21,587 bases of DNA from AWTP1-13 sp039808585 (GCA_039808585.1 JBDHTJ010000081.1:1-21587); one strand, 5' to 3'; counted from the stretch's first letter, positions 7,147 through 15,041 are shown. The notes: generated by a model not told the origin, from the sequence alone. Numbers and translations: made by a program.

Positions 7147-7983
7147 TCAGAACCGCGAGACATGTAGTTCGACATCGGACACAAGCGCGGAAAGCGCCCC
7201 GGCCTCGATCAAGGGCGCATCGGGGGGTATCGCCGCGGGCCATGCCTTCTTCAGCGCAGTGAACTGCTTCTCCACGCGCGCCAGCGCCTCGGGGTCAGCC
7301 TTCTTCACCAGGGGGGCCGCTGCAGTGATGAGCTTCTCGGCGCGCAGCATGAAGCCGCGGCCATCCTGATATTCGACCGGCTTCACGAAGCGGCCGTTCT
7401 CGATCGACGTCGCGTATTCGCTCTGTGCCACCTTCAACAGCTCCGCGGCCGTTTTCATCATGTAGCCAGCCGGCGGGTTCATGAAGCGCCGAACCGCGGC
7501 GATGGCCGCATCGAGCTTCGGGTCGAGCACTTTCAGTGCCTGTTCGTAGGCGCCTTGCTTCTGCGCCTTCACCGCCTGCGCCAGGGCCAGCAACTCGCGC
7601 TTGAAGGGTTGGATGTTGTGAAGCTTGATGTACTTCTCGAGGCCGTCATAAAGCTCCTCGGTCGGATGCAGGAAATGCGGCAGCGCCTCGTCCCATTGGC
7701 CGAGCCCCACCAATTCCTGACCCACGGCCAGATGCCCGCGGACCAGTTCCACGTCGCGATAAAAGCGGATGCGGGTGTCGCTGGGGCCGCCGTCGGTGAG
7801 ATAGGATTCGCCACCCTCGGCGGGCGTTGCCGTGGCGGACTTGCCCGGCGTCTCGGCGGCGGGGCGCTTTTTCACTTCCTGGGAGCTATGGGCGTGCTGG
7901 GCGGCTGCGGGCACGGTGGCCCCCGTCGCCACAATGGTCGCGGCGCCGATGCCGATCCAGATCTTGCGTGTCAGCTTGGCCAT
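7147..7983 (-). CDS. Periplasmic helical protein of unknown family, operon partner of the MauG-cupredoxin
   Basis: I do not recognise a named family. The 278-residue product has a signal peptide (1-28, T-V-P-A-A-A before Q), then a His-Ala-His segment (30-32) and a low-complexity linker to about residue 58. The rest is predicted mainly helical. A conserved-looking block at 80-123 contains R-G-H-L-A-V-G-Q-E-L and P-H-F-L-H-P-T-E-E-L-Y; the clustered His and Glu residues (H84, E90, H103, H106, E109, E110) could bind metal. Tryptophans W97 and W248 and several tyrosines are available for oxidation. ATG 7983 has an AGGGGGAAG ribosome-binding site; the open frame further upstream to 8100 lacks the signal. 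The gene directly precedes the MauG-like gene (9 nt gap), so it may be that enzyme's substrate or electron partner. This is inference from context. Confidence 0.8.
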   Translation of the reverse strand: MAKLTRKIWIGIGAATIVATGATVPAAAQHAHSSQEVKKRPAAETPGKSATATPAEGGESYLTDGGPSDTRIRFYRDVELVRGHLAVGQELVGLGQWDEALPHFLHPTEELYDGLEKYIKLHNIQPFKRELLALAQAVKAQKQGAYEQALKVLDPKLDAAIAAVRRFMNPPAGYMMKTAAELLKVAQSEYATSIENGRFVKPVEYQDGRGFMLRAEKLITAAAPLVKKADPEALARVEKQFTALKKAWPAAIPPDAPLIEAGALSALVSDVELHVSRF

Positions 7984-8125
7984 GTCTTCCCCCTGCCCCA
8001 ACGGATCGTTGCGCTTTTCGCCCTCGCGCCAGCCCCGCTCCGTCATGCCATTATGCTGCAAACTGTCCTGCCGTCCCAGCCGGCGCCATCGGCTATACAC
8101 GGGCGCCCCATGCTATGAGGCCCGC

Positions 8126-8785
8126 ATGCTTCTTGCCATAGCTGACATCTTGTCCTCCGACGATCTTGCGCAAGTCCACGAGGCGCTGGACCGGGCAAGG
8201 TTCGTCGACGGAAAGGCGACGGCCGGATGGACGGCGCGTCTCGTGAAAGACAACCTGCAAGCCACACCCGATGACGCGCTGCAGGCACTCGCTGCGCAAA
8301 TCGAGGCACGGCTGCGGGCGAACACGACATTCATGCTGGCTGGCCGCCCCAGGCACATCATGGGCCCACTGTTCTCGCGCTATGAACCTGGGCACGCCTA
8401 TGGACTGCACGTCGACGATGCCCTGCTCGAAGGCCGGCGCAGCGATGTGTCCTTCACGCTTTTCCTTTCCGATCCCGAAACCTACGAGGGCGGCGAACTT
8501 GTGCTCGATACACCGCTCGGCGAGGAGGCGATCAAGCTGGCGGCTGGCAGCGTCTTTGCCTATCCTGCGAGCTATCTGCACCGCGTGGCGCCCATCACGA
8601 AGGGGGTGCGGCTTGCGGCCGTGGGCTGGGTGCGGAGCTACATCCGCGACGCGGCGCAGCGCGAACTGTTGTTCGACCTCGAGACCGCGCGCCGACGCCT
8701 ATTTGACCGCGAAGGCAAGACCCCAGACGCAGATCTCCTCGCCCGCTGCGCTGCCAACCTCACCCGCATGTGGTGCGATGACTAG
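8126..8785 (+). CDS. PKHD-type Fe(II)/2-oxoglutarate-dependent hydroxylase
   Basis: A 219-residue protein of the YbiX/PiuC family, a usual length (about 225). The double-stranded beta-helix carries the Fe(II) triad H95-V-D97 and H152, with R162 placed to bind 2-oxoglutarate (K-G-V-R-L-A-A-V-G-W). The N-terminus M-L-L-x-I-x-D-I-L-S and the segment S-R-Y-x-x-G-x-x-Y-G-x-H-x-D-D-A are typical of the family, whose members often lie near siderophore-receptor genes; none is visible here. ATG 8126 has a GAGG five bases upstream; the frame extends upstream to 7832 but overlaps the start of the divergent gene there. It is divergent from the MauG operon, with a 142-nt shared upstream region. The substrate is unknown. 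Confidence 0.9.
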   Translation: MLLAIADILSSDDLAQVHEALDRARFVDGKATAGWTARLVKDNLQATPDDALQALAAQIEARLRANTTFMLAGRPRHIMGPLFSRYEPGHAYGLHVDDALLEGRRSDVSFTLFLSDPETYEGGELVLDTPLGEEAIKLAAGSVFAYPASYLHRVAPITKGVRLAAVGWVRSYIRDAAQRELLFDLETARRRLFDREGKTPDADLLARCAANLTRMWCDD

Positions 8786-9096
8786 CCTGCCGCTTCGGGA
8801 GCAGGATTCCACTGCACTGAAAATGGGCGGGCACGGGCTTCGTTGCCGCCGGGAGAAAGAATATCGAAGGCGGCACTCGGAAGAGTTGTCTGATCGCGCT
8901 GGGCAGCACGCCAACAGACCACAGGCCGACAGTTGGCCCCACGGCTGAAATTGAAAGCGCTGAAGGAGCGAAAGCCCCAAGCGCAACTCGTCCGCGGAAA
9001 ATCTTTTAATTACCGCCGCCTTAGCGAACGACGCGGCTCAAGCAGCAGCCGTGTACGCCCCCGGCCCCCTTTTTTGAGCATGCCGTCCCGATGGCT
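8786..9096. other. Non-coding stretch between PKHD hydroxylase and small ORF
   Basis: I find no supported gene here. The open frames (for example from 8933 on the plus strand) lack a ribosome-binding site and have unnatural compositions rich in Arg and Ser. A short inverted repeat, CGGCT (near 9032) with AGCCG eight bases later, and a run of six T at 9070-9075 are present but do not line up as an intrinsic terminator. The base composition is locally more AT-rich around 9000-9025 than in the neighbouring genes. Confidence 0.4.
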
Positions 9097-9186
9097 CTAC
9101 TGCAATTGCATGACAACGAGCCCTGCACAACAAGCGATGCTGCCCAAGAGGCCGAACCAAAACTTAGCGCGTGCCCGTTCGTTCAT
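9097..9186 (-). CDS. Possible 29-residue single-pass membrane peptide
   Basis: A short frame on the minus strand opens with ATG at 9186 and ends with TAG at 9097-9099. It is preceded by a near-ideal Shine-Dalgarno, AAGGAAGG, six bases before the ATG. The peptide has a charged N-terminus (M-N-E-R-A-R-A-K), then a hydrophobic segment of about 18 residues from F-W-F-G-L-L-G to L-V-V-M containing two adjacent cysteines, and ends in Q-L-Q. That is the architecture of small bacterial inner-membrane proteins. It lies 138 nt downstream of the SGNH-like gene on the same strand. I know of no family match; support is only the ribosome-binding site and the membrane-like composition. Confidence 0.45.
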   Translation of the reverse strand: MNERARAKFWFGLLGSIACCAGLVVMQLQ

Positions 9187-9268
9187 GTCGGCCCTTCCTT
9201 GTCAGCGCGTGGAAGAATGTCGCCTAGGTGCGGACAACGGATGGAAGCTCGCCCTGTTCGTCGTCGCC

Positions 9269-9300
9269 GTTCAGGGATCCGTCCTGATCTTCAGCTGAAC
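9269..9300 (-). terminator. Weak stem-loop between SGNH gene and small ORF
   Basis: Inverted repeat GTTCAG (9269-9274) and CTGAAC (9295-9300), extendable by one outer C-G pair, encloses a 20-nt loop that itself holds a TCAGG/CCTGA repeat; the palindrome TTCAGCTGAA (9290-9299) overlaps it. It begins 25 nt past the SGNH gene stop. No T-tract follows on the minus strand, so a terminator role is only a possibility. Confidence 0.25.
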
Positions 9301-9324
9301 GCGATCCGGGACATACCGCTGCGA

Positions 9325-10176
9325 TCAGTGCCGGGATGGCCCGACCGCATCTGCGATGTATCGCATCATCGCCGCTCCGAGAACGCGCTGACCAAGCGCG
9401 TTAAGATGACCGCCGTCGTCCGATTTCTGCGGGTCGAGTGCTGGATATTTGCGGCCACGAAGCACGAAAAGCTCCTCGCGGCCATCCTGCCGCTGAGCTT
9501 CGCGCCCGGCGATATCCAGAATAGGTGAGCCTGCAAACTTTTCCTTTAGGAGCGCATTGTATTCCTGGCGCTTGGCATTGGACTCGTCCTCCCAGACCTC
9601 CTTGCCAATGAGGCGGAAGGCACGCCACTTCATTTCGCGCGGGTAAACCGTGAGGGGCACGGTAGCGTGACCGATCTTGATATCCGGTCGGTCCCGTTGA
9701 AGGTCTTCGATGGCAACGCGATACGTGCGAAAGAGCGCCGCTACGTCTGTCCTGGGATTGAAATCAACGAAGCAAAGCTTCATGAGCGCGAGATCCACGC
9801 CCTTCGGCGGAAGCGATCGAACTGCAGTTACGAACGCATCAATCTTTGAATCTGGACGCCCGTTCTCTCCACCAGAGAACTCGATGAGCGCCGCGCCTCC
9901 CGTTGCATCGATCCGTTCCAGCGGCACGACCCGTAGATGGTCCTGTCCTCCGGACCCCGCATCGAGGGAGCGCATTCCGGATATGATGTCCGCTCCGACA
10001 GAGTGATGCAAGAACAGTATCCTGGAAGCGGCCACCACCGCCATCTCGGAGGCTGATGGCTGCGCCTGGCTGATGATGGCTGGCGGCCCCTTTTCATGCG
10101 CTGCGACCTTGGACATTAGCCCGCTCTGACCTAGACCCAGAAGCAGCGCCACCGCAACAAGTGCAAACCGCTTCAT
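9325..10176 (-). CDS. Secreted SGNH/GDSL-like hydrolase
   Basis: A 283-residue exported protein: signal peptide at 1-26 (F-A-L-V-A-V-A-L-L-L-G-L-G, cleavage near K-V-A-A). The mature part looks like an SGNH-fold hydrolase. The nucleophile strand is I-L-F-L-H-H-S-V-G (53-61) with S59, so the usual G-D-S is replaced by H-S-V-G. The C-terminal catalytic pair appears as D254-G-G-H257 followed by L-N-A-L-G-Q, matching the block V D-x-x-H. Middle blocks are less clear; L-M-K-L-C-F-V-D-F (131-139) sits where the oxyanion-hole Gly/Asn block would be. Expected chemistry is ester or acyl transfer on a lipid or polysaccharide. GGAG lies about eight bases before the ATG at 10176. No polysaccharide genes are adjacent, so the substrate is open. 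Confidence 0.75.
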   Translation of the reverse strand: MKRFALVAVALLLGLGQSGLMSKVAAHEKGPPAIISQAQPSASEMAVVAASRILFLHHSVGADIISGMRSLDAGSGGQDHLRVVPLERIDATGGAALIEFSGGENGRPDSKIDAFVTAVRSLPPKGVDLALMKLCFVDFNPRTDVAALFRTYRVAIEDLQRDRPDIKIGHATVPLTVYPREMKWRAFRLIGKEVWEDESNAKRQEYNALLKEKFAGSPILDIAGREAQRQDGREELFVLRGRKYPALDPQKSDDGGHLNALGQRVLGAAMMRYIADAVGPSRH

Positions 10177-10232
10177 TCACGTCTCCACTCAATCAAAATT
10201 CCCCAAGAAGTCCTGGGTCGACCCGAGACTAG

Positions 10233-10249
10233 GGCGCCCGCCGGGCGTC
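10233..10249. terminator. Short GC stem-loop in the gap between two minus-strand genes
   Basis: A 7-bp stem (GGCGCCC with GGGCGTC, one G-U pair) with a 3-nt loop. It lies between the stop of the cysteine-rich gene (10422) and the start of the SGNH gene (10176), and is followed toward that start by the palindrome GGGTCGACCC (10215-10224). It could separate the two transcripts or form part of the SGNH 5' leader. No T-tract is present. Confidence 0.25.
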
Positions 10250-10343
10250 GGCAACCACCGACCCCTTGAGAAAACCAATTTTCGGCGCGGAAATTCTTCG
10301 GCGTAGCGCTCGGCCTCGCCAGCCGAAAGCCGCGACAGGGCTT

Positions 10344-10418
10344 ACCGTATCATCTCCGCGCAAAGTGCTGGATGTCTATGGCCATTTACGTCGAGGCCAG
10401 AGGCCGACGATGACAACG
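10344..10418 (+). pseudogene. Possible C-terminal scrap of a tyrosine recombinase
   Basis: In the plus-strand frame through 10365, the codons read S-S-P-R-K-V-L-D-V-Y-G-H-L. This lines up without a gap to the C-terminal signature of phage-type integrases, roughly G-H-S-S-x-x-x-T-x-D-x-Y-G-H-L, in which the tyrosine is the nucleophile. No upstream part of the enzyme (R-H-x-x-R box) is seen in any frame, and there is no start signal, so at most about 25 codons survive. The match is short and could be chance. Confidence 0.25.
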
Positions 10419-10421
10419 AAT

Positions 10422-10892
10422 TCAGCCCGACTTCACGCCGACCGAGTAGAGACGCTGGGCGTTGCAGGCGCGATGGGTGAACGCTTGCCCTTTGAGGGTT
10501 GCGACAGGACTGAAAGCACAACTCAGCCCGCCGCCTTTGATTTCGATGCAGATGCGCAGCGTGCGCGCGGCATCGCAGTTGTTGACCGCCGTGACGACGA
10601 TCTCGCCTGTGCACGCTTTCCCTGATATCGACCGCGCTGCAATGCACGCCACTTGGAACTGATGCGTTGGGCGGCAATCGAAGCTGCGGATCCCGGAGTC
10701 GCGTCCGAACGTCGAGAGATCGCGGTCGCTCCGCCTTATCTTCTTTGTGCCCTCGGGGCACCGGCAGATCTTATCCTCGTATGAGGCACCGCCTCCTGCA
10801 ATCGAGCAGGACTCAGTCCATTGCGCATGACCATCGTGCGCGGTTGCCACGAGACCGAGAATAAAAATGGAAAGGACGCGGAATGCCTGCAT
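10422..10892 (-). CDS. Secreted cysteine-rich protein of unknown function
   Basis: I recognise no family. The 156-residue product has a signal peptide (1-23: V-L-S-I-F-I-L-G-L-V-A-T-A, cleavage after G-H-A) and a mature chain with ten cysteines (29, 43, 45, 73, 83, 94, 106, 115, 125, 143). An even, spaced set like this suggests disulfide bonds and a periplasmic or extracellular location. The C-terminal half alternates short beta-like strands (G-E-I-V-V-T-A-V, R-I-C-I-E-I). ATG 10892 is chosen because it begins a proper signal peptide and has GGGG about nine bases upstream; in-frame ATGs at 10913 and 10949 would add an N-terminal stretch without a ribosome-binding site. It is divergent (117-nt gap) from the proline-rich protein gene, which also encodes an exported cysteine-containing product, so the two may share regulation. 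Confidence 0.72.
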   Translation of the reverse strand: MQAFRVLSIFILGLVATAHDGHAQWTESCSIAGGGASYEDKICRCPEGTKKIRRSDRDLSTFGRDSGIRSFDCRPTHQFQVACIAARSISGKACTGEIVVTAVNNCDAARTLRICIEIKGGGLSCAFSPVATLKGQAFTHRACNAQRLYSVGVKSG

Positions 10893-11009
10893 GCGACTTG
10901 CCCCACGTTGCATGTAAAGGCATTTTAGTTTGGCGGGCGGTCTTTGCAAAGGCCCTGCGACCGGGCTCTGTGGTTGCTCGCGATACCTTGGCGATCGGGG
11001 ACGCCACTC

Positions 11010-12791
11010 ATGAGACAGATCACCTTTATCGCTCTGGTCGCGGCTCTCGCCTGTGGCGGGACCCTAGCCGAGGCCAGTCCCCGGCACGCCTGGCCTCTCC
11101 GCGCTGGGCCGGCGATCGTGGTCCCGGCAAAGGTGATCTGCGGTTCGTATCAGAGGGGAAATCAGGTCGTTACCGAATACTGCCAGGATGGCTACGAGTG
11201 CGACATGGTCGCTCGCAAATGTCGGCCTGGTCCGGAACTGCAGAAGAAATTCGACGACGAGCGCGCCGCCGCGCTGAAGAAAGCGCAGCAAGAAATTGCC
11301 AAGGACAAGCGGCTGGAACGGCGGCAAGAGGAGCGGACGGCGCTCGGTCAGGGAAAAGGAGAAACCTATTACATCTGGAATGGCGATCCCAGGGTCATGC
11401 CGACCCCTCGGCATCGTCCGGGCCACTGGGCCTCGCAATCCCAAGCGCTTAGGAATTCTGCAAGACCCAACGCGGCGCTTGCGAACCGGCCACCGCTGCC
11501 GCCGTCTGTCCGGACGAACATCGAGGCGCTTGTCGCCGCCGCAGCCCGCCTCCAATCAGGAGACCCGGCGCGCGCTCAGATCATCACGGCCGTCAGAAGC
11601 ATCATCAAAGAGCATCAGCTTCCTCTCGATCTCGAGCAGCTGCTGGGCGACGCGTGCGGCCCTCAGGAGGTTCGCCTGGTGGACGGCGTCGATGCGGAAA
11701 GGCTGTCATGCACGCCCCAGGACATCAGCGACGTCGTTCGGGCCAGCAACCGGTGCACGAACGGTGCGACCGACGCCGAAGAGGCCTGCCGACGCTACGA
11801 ATTCGGGCTCGCTGTCATGGATGCGGAGCCGCAGATCGGCGCGCTCTGTCGCGCCCAGGAGACTGGTGCTGCGGGCCAGAGTTCAGAGGCGTTGAGCGAA
11901 TGCGCGCGGAGGCGCTTTCTCAATGCTTGGGACGCGCGGATGTCGCCGCGCCCCAAGGTATCGACGGGCGTGCAGGTCGGTCGTCCCTGCGCGCCGGGAA
12001 GCGCCGAGGCGCCCTCCAGGGAGAGCCTGCGGGAGCACCTGCGACGGGCGATCGACGCAATGCCGGACTTCCTGCCGGATCCGCAGACGTTGGCTCCGGC
12101 GCCGCTGACGCTCGCCGCACCGGCCGAGAGTCCGCCGCCGGATACCGCGGTGCCGACAGCCGCGCAAGCCGATGAAGCCTTCTGCGCGTATATCGCGCGG
12201 CGCGCCGTGAGGGGGCAACTCACCGCAGCGGCGGCGACACCCATTCCAGCCGAATGCCGCGAAGCCATGGACGCCGCCAAGTCCTGTCTCGAACAGCGAT
12301 GCAGCATGGCGGATATCATCGCCGAGGAAGAGCGTCCGCCCGAGCCTCCGATGCCCTGGGGGCTCGAGGATCGACGTGCCGTCGATCGTCTGCTCGAGGC
12401 GCCCGACGTGGCCGCTGCGCCGACGCAGCCAACGGTGCTGCAGCCGCAGAAACCAGGCGTCACGGTGCCACCGCCAACCCCGCCGTCAGTGCAGACGCCG
12501 TCGGTGCCATCGCCGACGAGGTCGCAAGAGCCGATGCCGTCTCCAACTCCGCCGGCGGTGCAGAAACCGACCGTGCCGGGCCCAAGCCAGGCAACGACCG
12601 TGCCGCCACGCCGAGGTGAGCCGCCGGGGCAGGCTCCTCAGCCCCCAGGGCCGACCGCCCCGACCGCCCAATCCCCCCAAGTGCCCGCTCAGAGCCCGCC
12701 GACGTCGATTGCGCCCTCGGTGAAGATGCCGCCTCCGAGCGTGAACAGTCCGGCGCCAGATGTCCCCGTGCCAACGGTGCCCAAGAGATGA
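11010..12791 (+). CDS. Secreted protein with proline-rich C-terminal tail, function unknown
   Basis: A 593-residue protein with no family I can name. Residues 1-22 are a signal peptide (I-T-F-I-A-L-V-A-A-L-A). A small cysteine cluster (C44, C58, C64, C71) in a C-G-S-Y-x15-C-Q-D-G-Y-E-C setting may be a disulfide knob. A charged helix or coiled coil (about 77-110, rich in K, E, R, Q) follows, then a mainly helical middle with further cysteines. From about residue 470 to the end the chain is proline/threonine/serine/valine-rich (P-P-T-P-P-S-V-Q, V-P-S-P-T, and similar), likely extended and disordered, as in wall-spanning linkers. ATG 11010 begins the signal and has GGGGA about nine bases upstream; the frame is open back to 10944. 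Its stop overlaps the start of the TPR gene as ATGA, implying translational coupling and a shared function. Confidence 0.8.
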   Translation: MRQITFIALVAALACGGTLAEASPRHAWPLRAGPAIVVPAKVICGSYQRGNQVVTEYCQDGYECDMVARKCRPGPELQKKFDDERAAALKKAQQEIAKDKRLERRQEERTALGQGKGETYYIWNGDPRVMPTPRHRPGHWASQSQALRNSARPNAALANRPPLPPSVRTNIEALVAAAARLQSGDPARAQIITAVRSIIKEHQLPLDLEQLLGDACGPQEVRLVDGVDAERLSCTPQDISDVVRASNRCTNGATDAEEACRRYEFGLAVMDAEPQIGALCRAQETGAAGQSSEALSECARRRFLNAWDARMSPRPKVSTGVQVGRPCAPGSAEAPSRESLREHLRRAIDAMPDFLPDPQTLAPAPLTLAAPAESPPPDTAVPTAAQADEAFCAYIARRAVRGQLTAAAATPIPAECREAMDAAKSCLEQRCSMADIIAEEERPPEPPMPWGLEDRRAVDRLLEAPDVAAAPTQPTVLQPQKPGVTVPPPTPPSVQTPSVPSPTRSQEPMPSPTPPAVQKPTVPGPSQATTVPPRRGEPPGQAPQPPGPTAPTAQSPQVPAQSPPTSIAPSVKMPPPSVNSPAPDVPVPTVPKR

Positions 12792-14893
12792 TCCCTTCGA
12801 TGCACGCTTCATCGATAACTTCCGCCGCGATCTTCCTCGCCCTCCTTGCGTTGCACCCGTCTAACGCCCGGGCGCAGGCTGCGAGATCGTGCAACTCTCC
12901 CAGTACATGTGCCTCCCAGCTGCAGGCTGCAGATGGCCGTGTGGCGAGCGAAGCGTCCTATCAGGCGCTTCTGCATCGGGCGGAGGTGAGACGGCGGGCC
13001 GGGCTGCTGCGCGGCGCGATCGATGACGCCTCCGAGGCCATCACGCGGATCGCCGGACCGCAACCTGAGCCGTTCCTGTTGCGCGGCGACGTCTTCATGA
13101 TCGCGGGGCAATTCTCAGCCGCGATCGATGACTATCGCATGGTGCTGCGCTTCGATCCGCGGAACGAGCAGGGCCTGATGCGCAAGGCACTCGCTCACCG
13201 CTCCCTGGGCCAGTTGAAGGCAGCTGTCGAGGCCTACGGTCAAGTCCTTGCCATCGACCCGATGGAAGCCGATGCCCACCTGGGGCGCGGGTTGGCCTAT
13301 GCAGCTTCTGGTCACCTGCCGGCCGCAATCGCCGACTTCACGCGCGCCCAAAGGATCGCGCCCGACGATCCACTCCCACTCTACCATCGCGCCCTGGCAT
13401 GGCGACATGCGGGAGAGCCGCAGAACGCGCTGAACGACCTTTACGCGGCCCTCGAATTGGCGCCGACGCACGCGATGAGCCTCAACACCAGAAGCCAGAT
13501 CTATCACGAGGCTGGCTTCACGGAGCGCGCTCTCGAGGATGCAAACGCCGCGCTGCGTGCCGACACGCAGTTCGCCGCCGCCTACCACAACCGCGCAAGC
13601 ATTCTGGCCGCACTCGGACGGGTCGACGAAGCTCTGGCGGACTTCGAGCGCGCGCTCGTCCTGCAGCCCAGCGCGGAAACACTGTTGGCAAGAGCGGCAT
13701 TGCGCGCACGGTTGGGTCAGACAGAGGCGGCGGCGGACGACCTGGACGCGGCCATGCTGCGAGCCCCGACATCCCCGCACGTCTACACGATGAAGGCCGA
13801 GGCCCTTGTCGCCGCCCAACGATATGAAGAGGCGGACAAGGCGCTCGTGCGGGCGCTTCTCATCGATCCGGGCCACCTGCCGGCGCTGCGTGTGAGGATC
13901 CGTGTCGCCGAAGCAGCAGGGTCCCCGACGCGGGTCGCCGAGGCTCGAGCCGCGCTCCATGCGGCGGTGGATGCTGCGGCGGAAGCAGCCGCGAAGCGCA
14001 AGGTCGCTTTGGCGTCGGCTTTCATGGCCGAGGACTTTGTCGCAACCTTCATCACCGGGGAGCCTGAGGAGCAACTCGTCTCCAATGCGGCGAGCTGGTG
14101 CAATGCGGAACTCGGTATGGAGACCGTCCGAGGCTGCAGCCAACTGCTGGCCCTCCGGCCCGACAATCTGGCCGCGCGCCTGCTGCTCGGCAACGCCCTC
14201 ATCAAGATTGGGTGGGCCGATCGGGCGCTGCAACTTGCGGACGATGTCGCACGTCGTCACGACTCGGGCGCCGACAGCTTCATCCGCGCGGGCGCGCTGC
14301 GCCTGCTGAAGCGCTACGACCAGGCCGAGGCCGAGATTGCACGCACGTTCGCGAAGCTGCCGAAAAACCCGTACTTTCTCGTGGAGCGCGCCCTGATCTT
14401 GAGACAAATGGGAAAGTACAAGCAAGCGGCAGAGGACTTGGCGGATCTCGTCAAGTCCAATCCGAACCAATATGGCTATCAGCAGACGCTCGGCGTGCTC
14501 CAGGTCGCGATGAAGGACAACCGACGCGCCCTCGAGAGTTTGCGCAAGGCCCAGAAGCTGGAGGAGGATCCCTACAATCTTCTTTTCATCCACCTAGCGC
14601 GGCGCCAGCTTGGCGAGACGGATAAAGCCGAACTGGAGAAGGGTTTCTTGCGACTGGGCTCGGACAAGTGGCCCTATCCGGCGTTCCTATATCTCGTCGA
14701 CCGCATCAGCCTTCAACAGCTGATGCAGGTTGCCGAGAAGAAGGGTGAGCGGTGCGAGGCATATTTTATTGCCGGCATGCATCTGTTGCCGACATCGAGC
14801 GTGGAGGGGCAAGAGCTTTTGCGGCGAGCCGTCGCCGAGTGCCCGACCGACTATCACGAGTCGTTCGTTGCCAGGGCTTATCTGAAGCCGTGA
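12788..14893 (+). CDS. Secreted TPR protein with NlpI-like C-terminal segment
   Basis: A 701-residue exported protein: signal peptide (about 1-29, I-F-L-A-L-L-A-L, cleavage after A-R-A). From about residue 58 to 390 come roughly ten tetratricopeptide repeats with the usual G/A-x-x-x-x-A-I/L-x-D-x-x-x-A-L-x-x-x-P pattern; a less regular helical region follows, then more TPRs (about 465-620). TPR arrays serve as scaffolds for protein contacts. The end is distinctive: W-P-Y-P (628-631), C-E-A-Y-F-I-A-G (656-663) and A-E-C-P (683-686) recall the C-terminal unit of NlpI-type periplasmic TPR proteins, which guide proteases and peptidoglycan hydrolases. ATG 12788 overlaps the stop of the proline-rich gene; ATG 12800 is an in-frame alternative. 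The two products probably act together in the envelope, which is inference. Confidence 0.87.
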   Translation: MIPSMHASSITSAAIFLALLALHPSNARAQAARSCNSPSTCASQLQAADGRVASEASYQALLHRAEVRRRAGLLRGAIDDASEAITRIAGPQPEPFLLRGDVFMIAGQFSAAIDDYRMVLRFDPRNEQGLMRKALAHRSLGQLKAAVEAYGQVLAIDPMEADAHLGRGLAYAASGHLPAAIADFTRAQRIAPDDPLPLYHRALAWRHAGEPQNALNDLYAALELAPTHAMSLNTRSQIYHEAGFTERALEDANAALRADTQFAAAYHNRASILAALGRVDEALADFERALVLQPSAETLLARAALRARLGQTEAAADDLDAAMLRAPTSPHVYTMKAEALVAAQRYEEADKALVRALLIDPGHLPALRVRIRVAEAAGSPTRVAEARAALHAAVDAAAEAAAKRKVALASAFMAEDFVATFITGEPEEQLVSNAASWCNAELGMETVRGCSQLLALRPDNLAARLLLGNALIKIGWADRALQLADDVARRHDSGADSFIRAGALRLLKRYDQAEAEIARTFAKLPKNPYFLVERALILRQMGKYKQAAEDLADLVKSNPNQYGYQQTLGVLQVAMKDNRRALESLRKAQKLEEDPYNLLFIHLARRQLGETDKAELEKGFLRLGSDKWPYPAFLYLVDRISLQQLMQVAEKKGERCEAYFIAGMHLLPTSSVEGQELLRRAVAECPTDYHESFVARAYLKP

Positions 14894-15041
14894 GACGCGG
14901 CAGGCGCGGTGCAGATGGGGGTTGTGGCGCGATGCTCAATCGAGCACGACGTTGTTGATCACTTTGGGTCAGAAGTGAGCCTCAGCCTATGGCGTGCCCA
15001 CGGTCTGTTTTTCCCCATCCCCGTTATGGCTCCCCCGGCCG

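Noticed and set aside
8933..9298. 121-codon plus-strand frame after the PKHD hydroxylase gene
   Set aside because: It has no ribosome-binding site and an Arg/Ser-rich composition, and it runs antisense over the better-supported small membrane ORF.
12430..12785. Proline-codon-rich tract considered as a tandem DNA repeat
   Set aside because: The repeated CCG/CCA codons encode a varied Pro/Thr/Ser/Val tail without a fixed DNA repeat unit, so it is low-complexity coding sequence.
13115..14593. 492-codon minus-strand frame opposite the TPR gene
   Set aside because: It is a GC-rich shadow frame; the plus-strand TPR repeats are unmistakable and the antisense product is rich in Arg, His and Gly without motifs.
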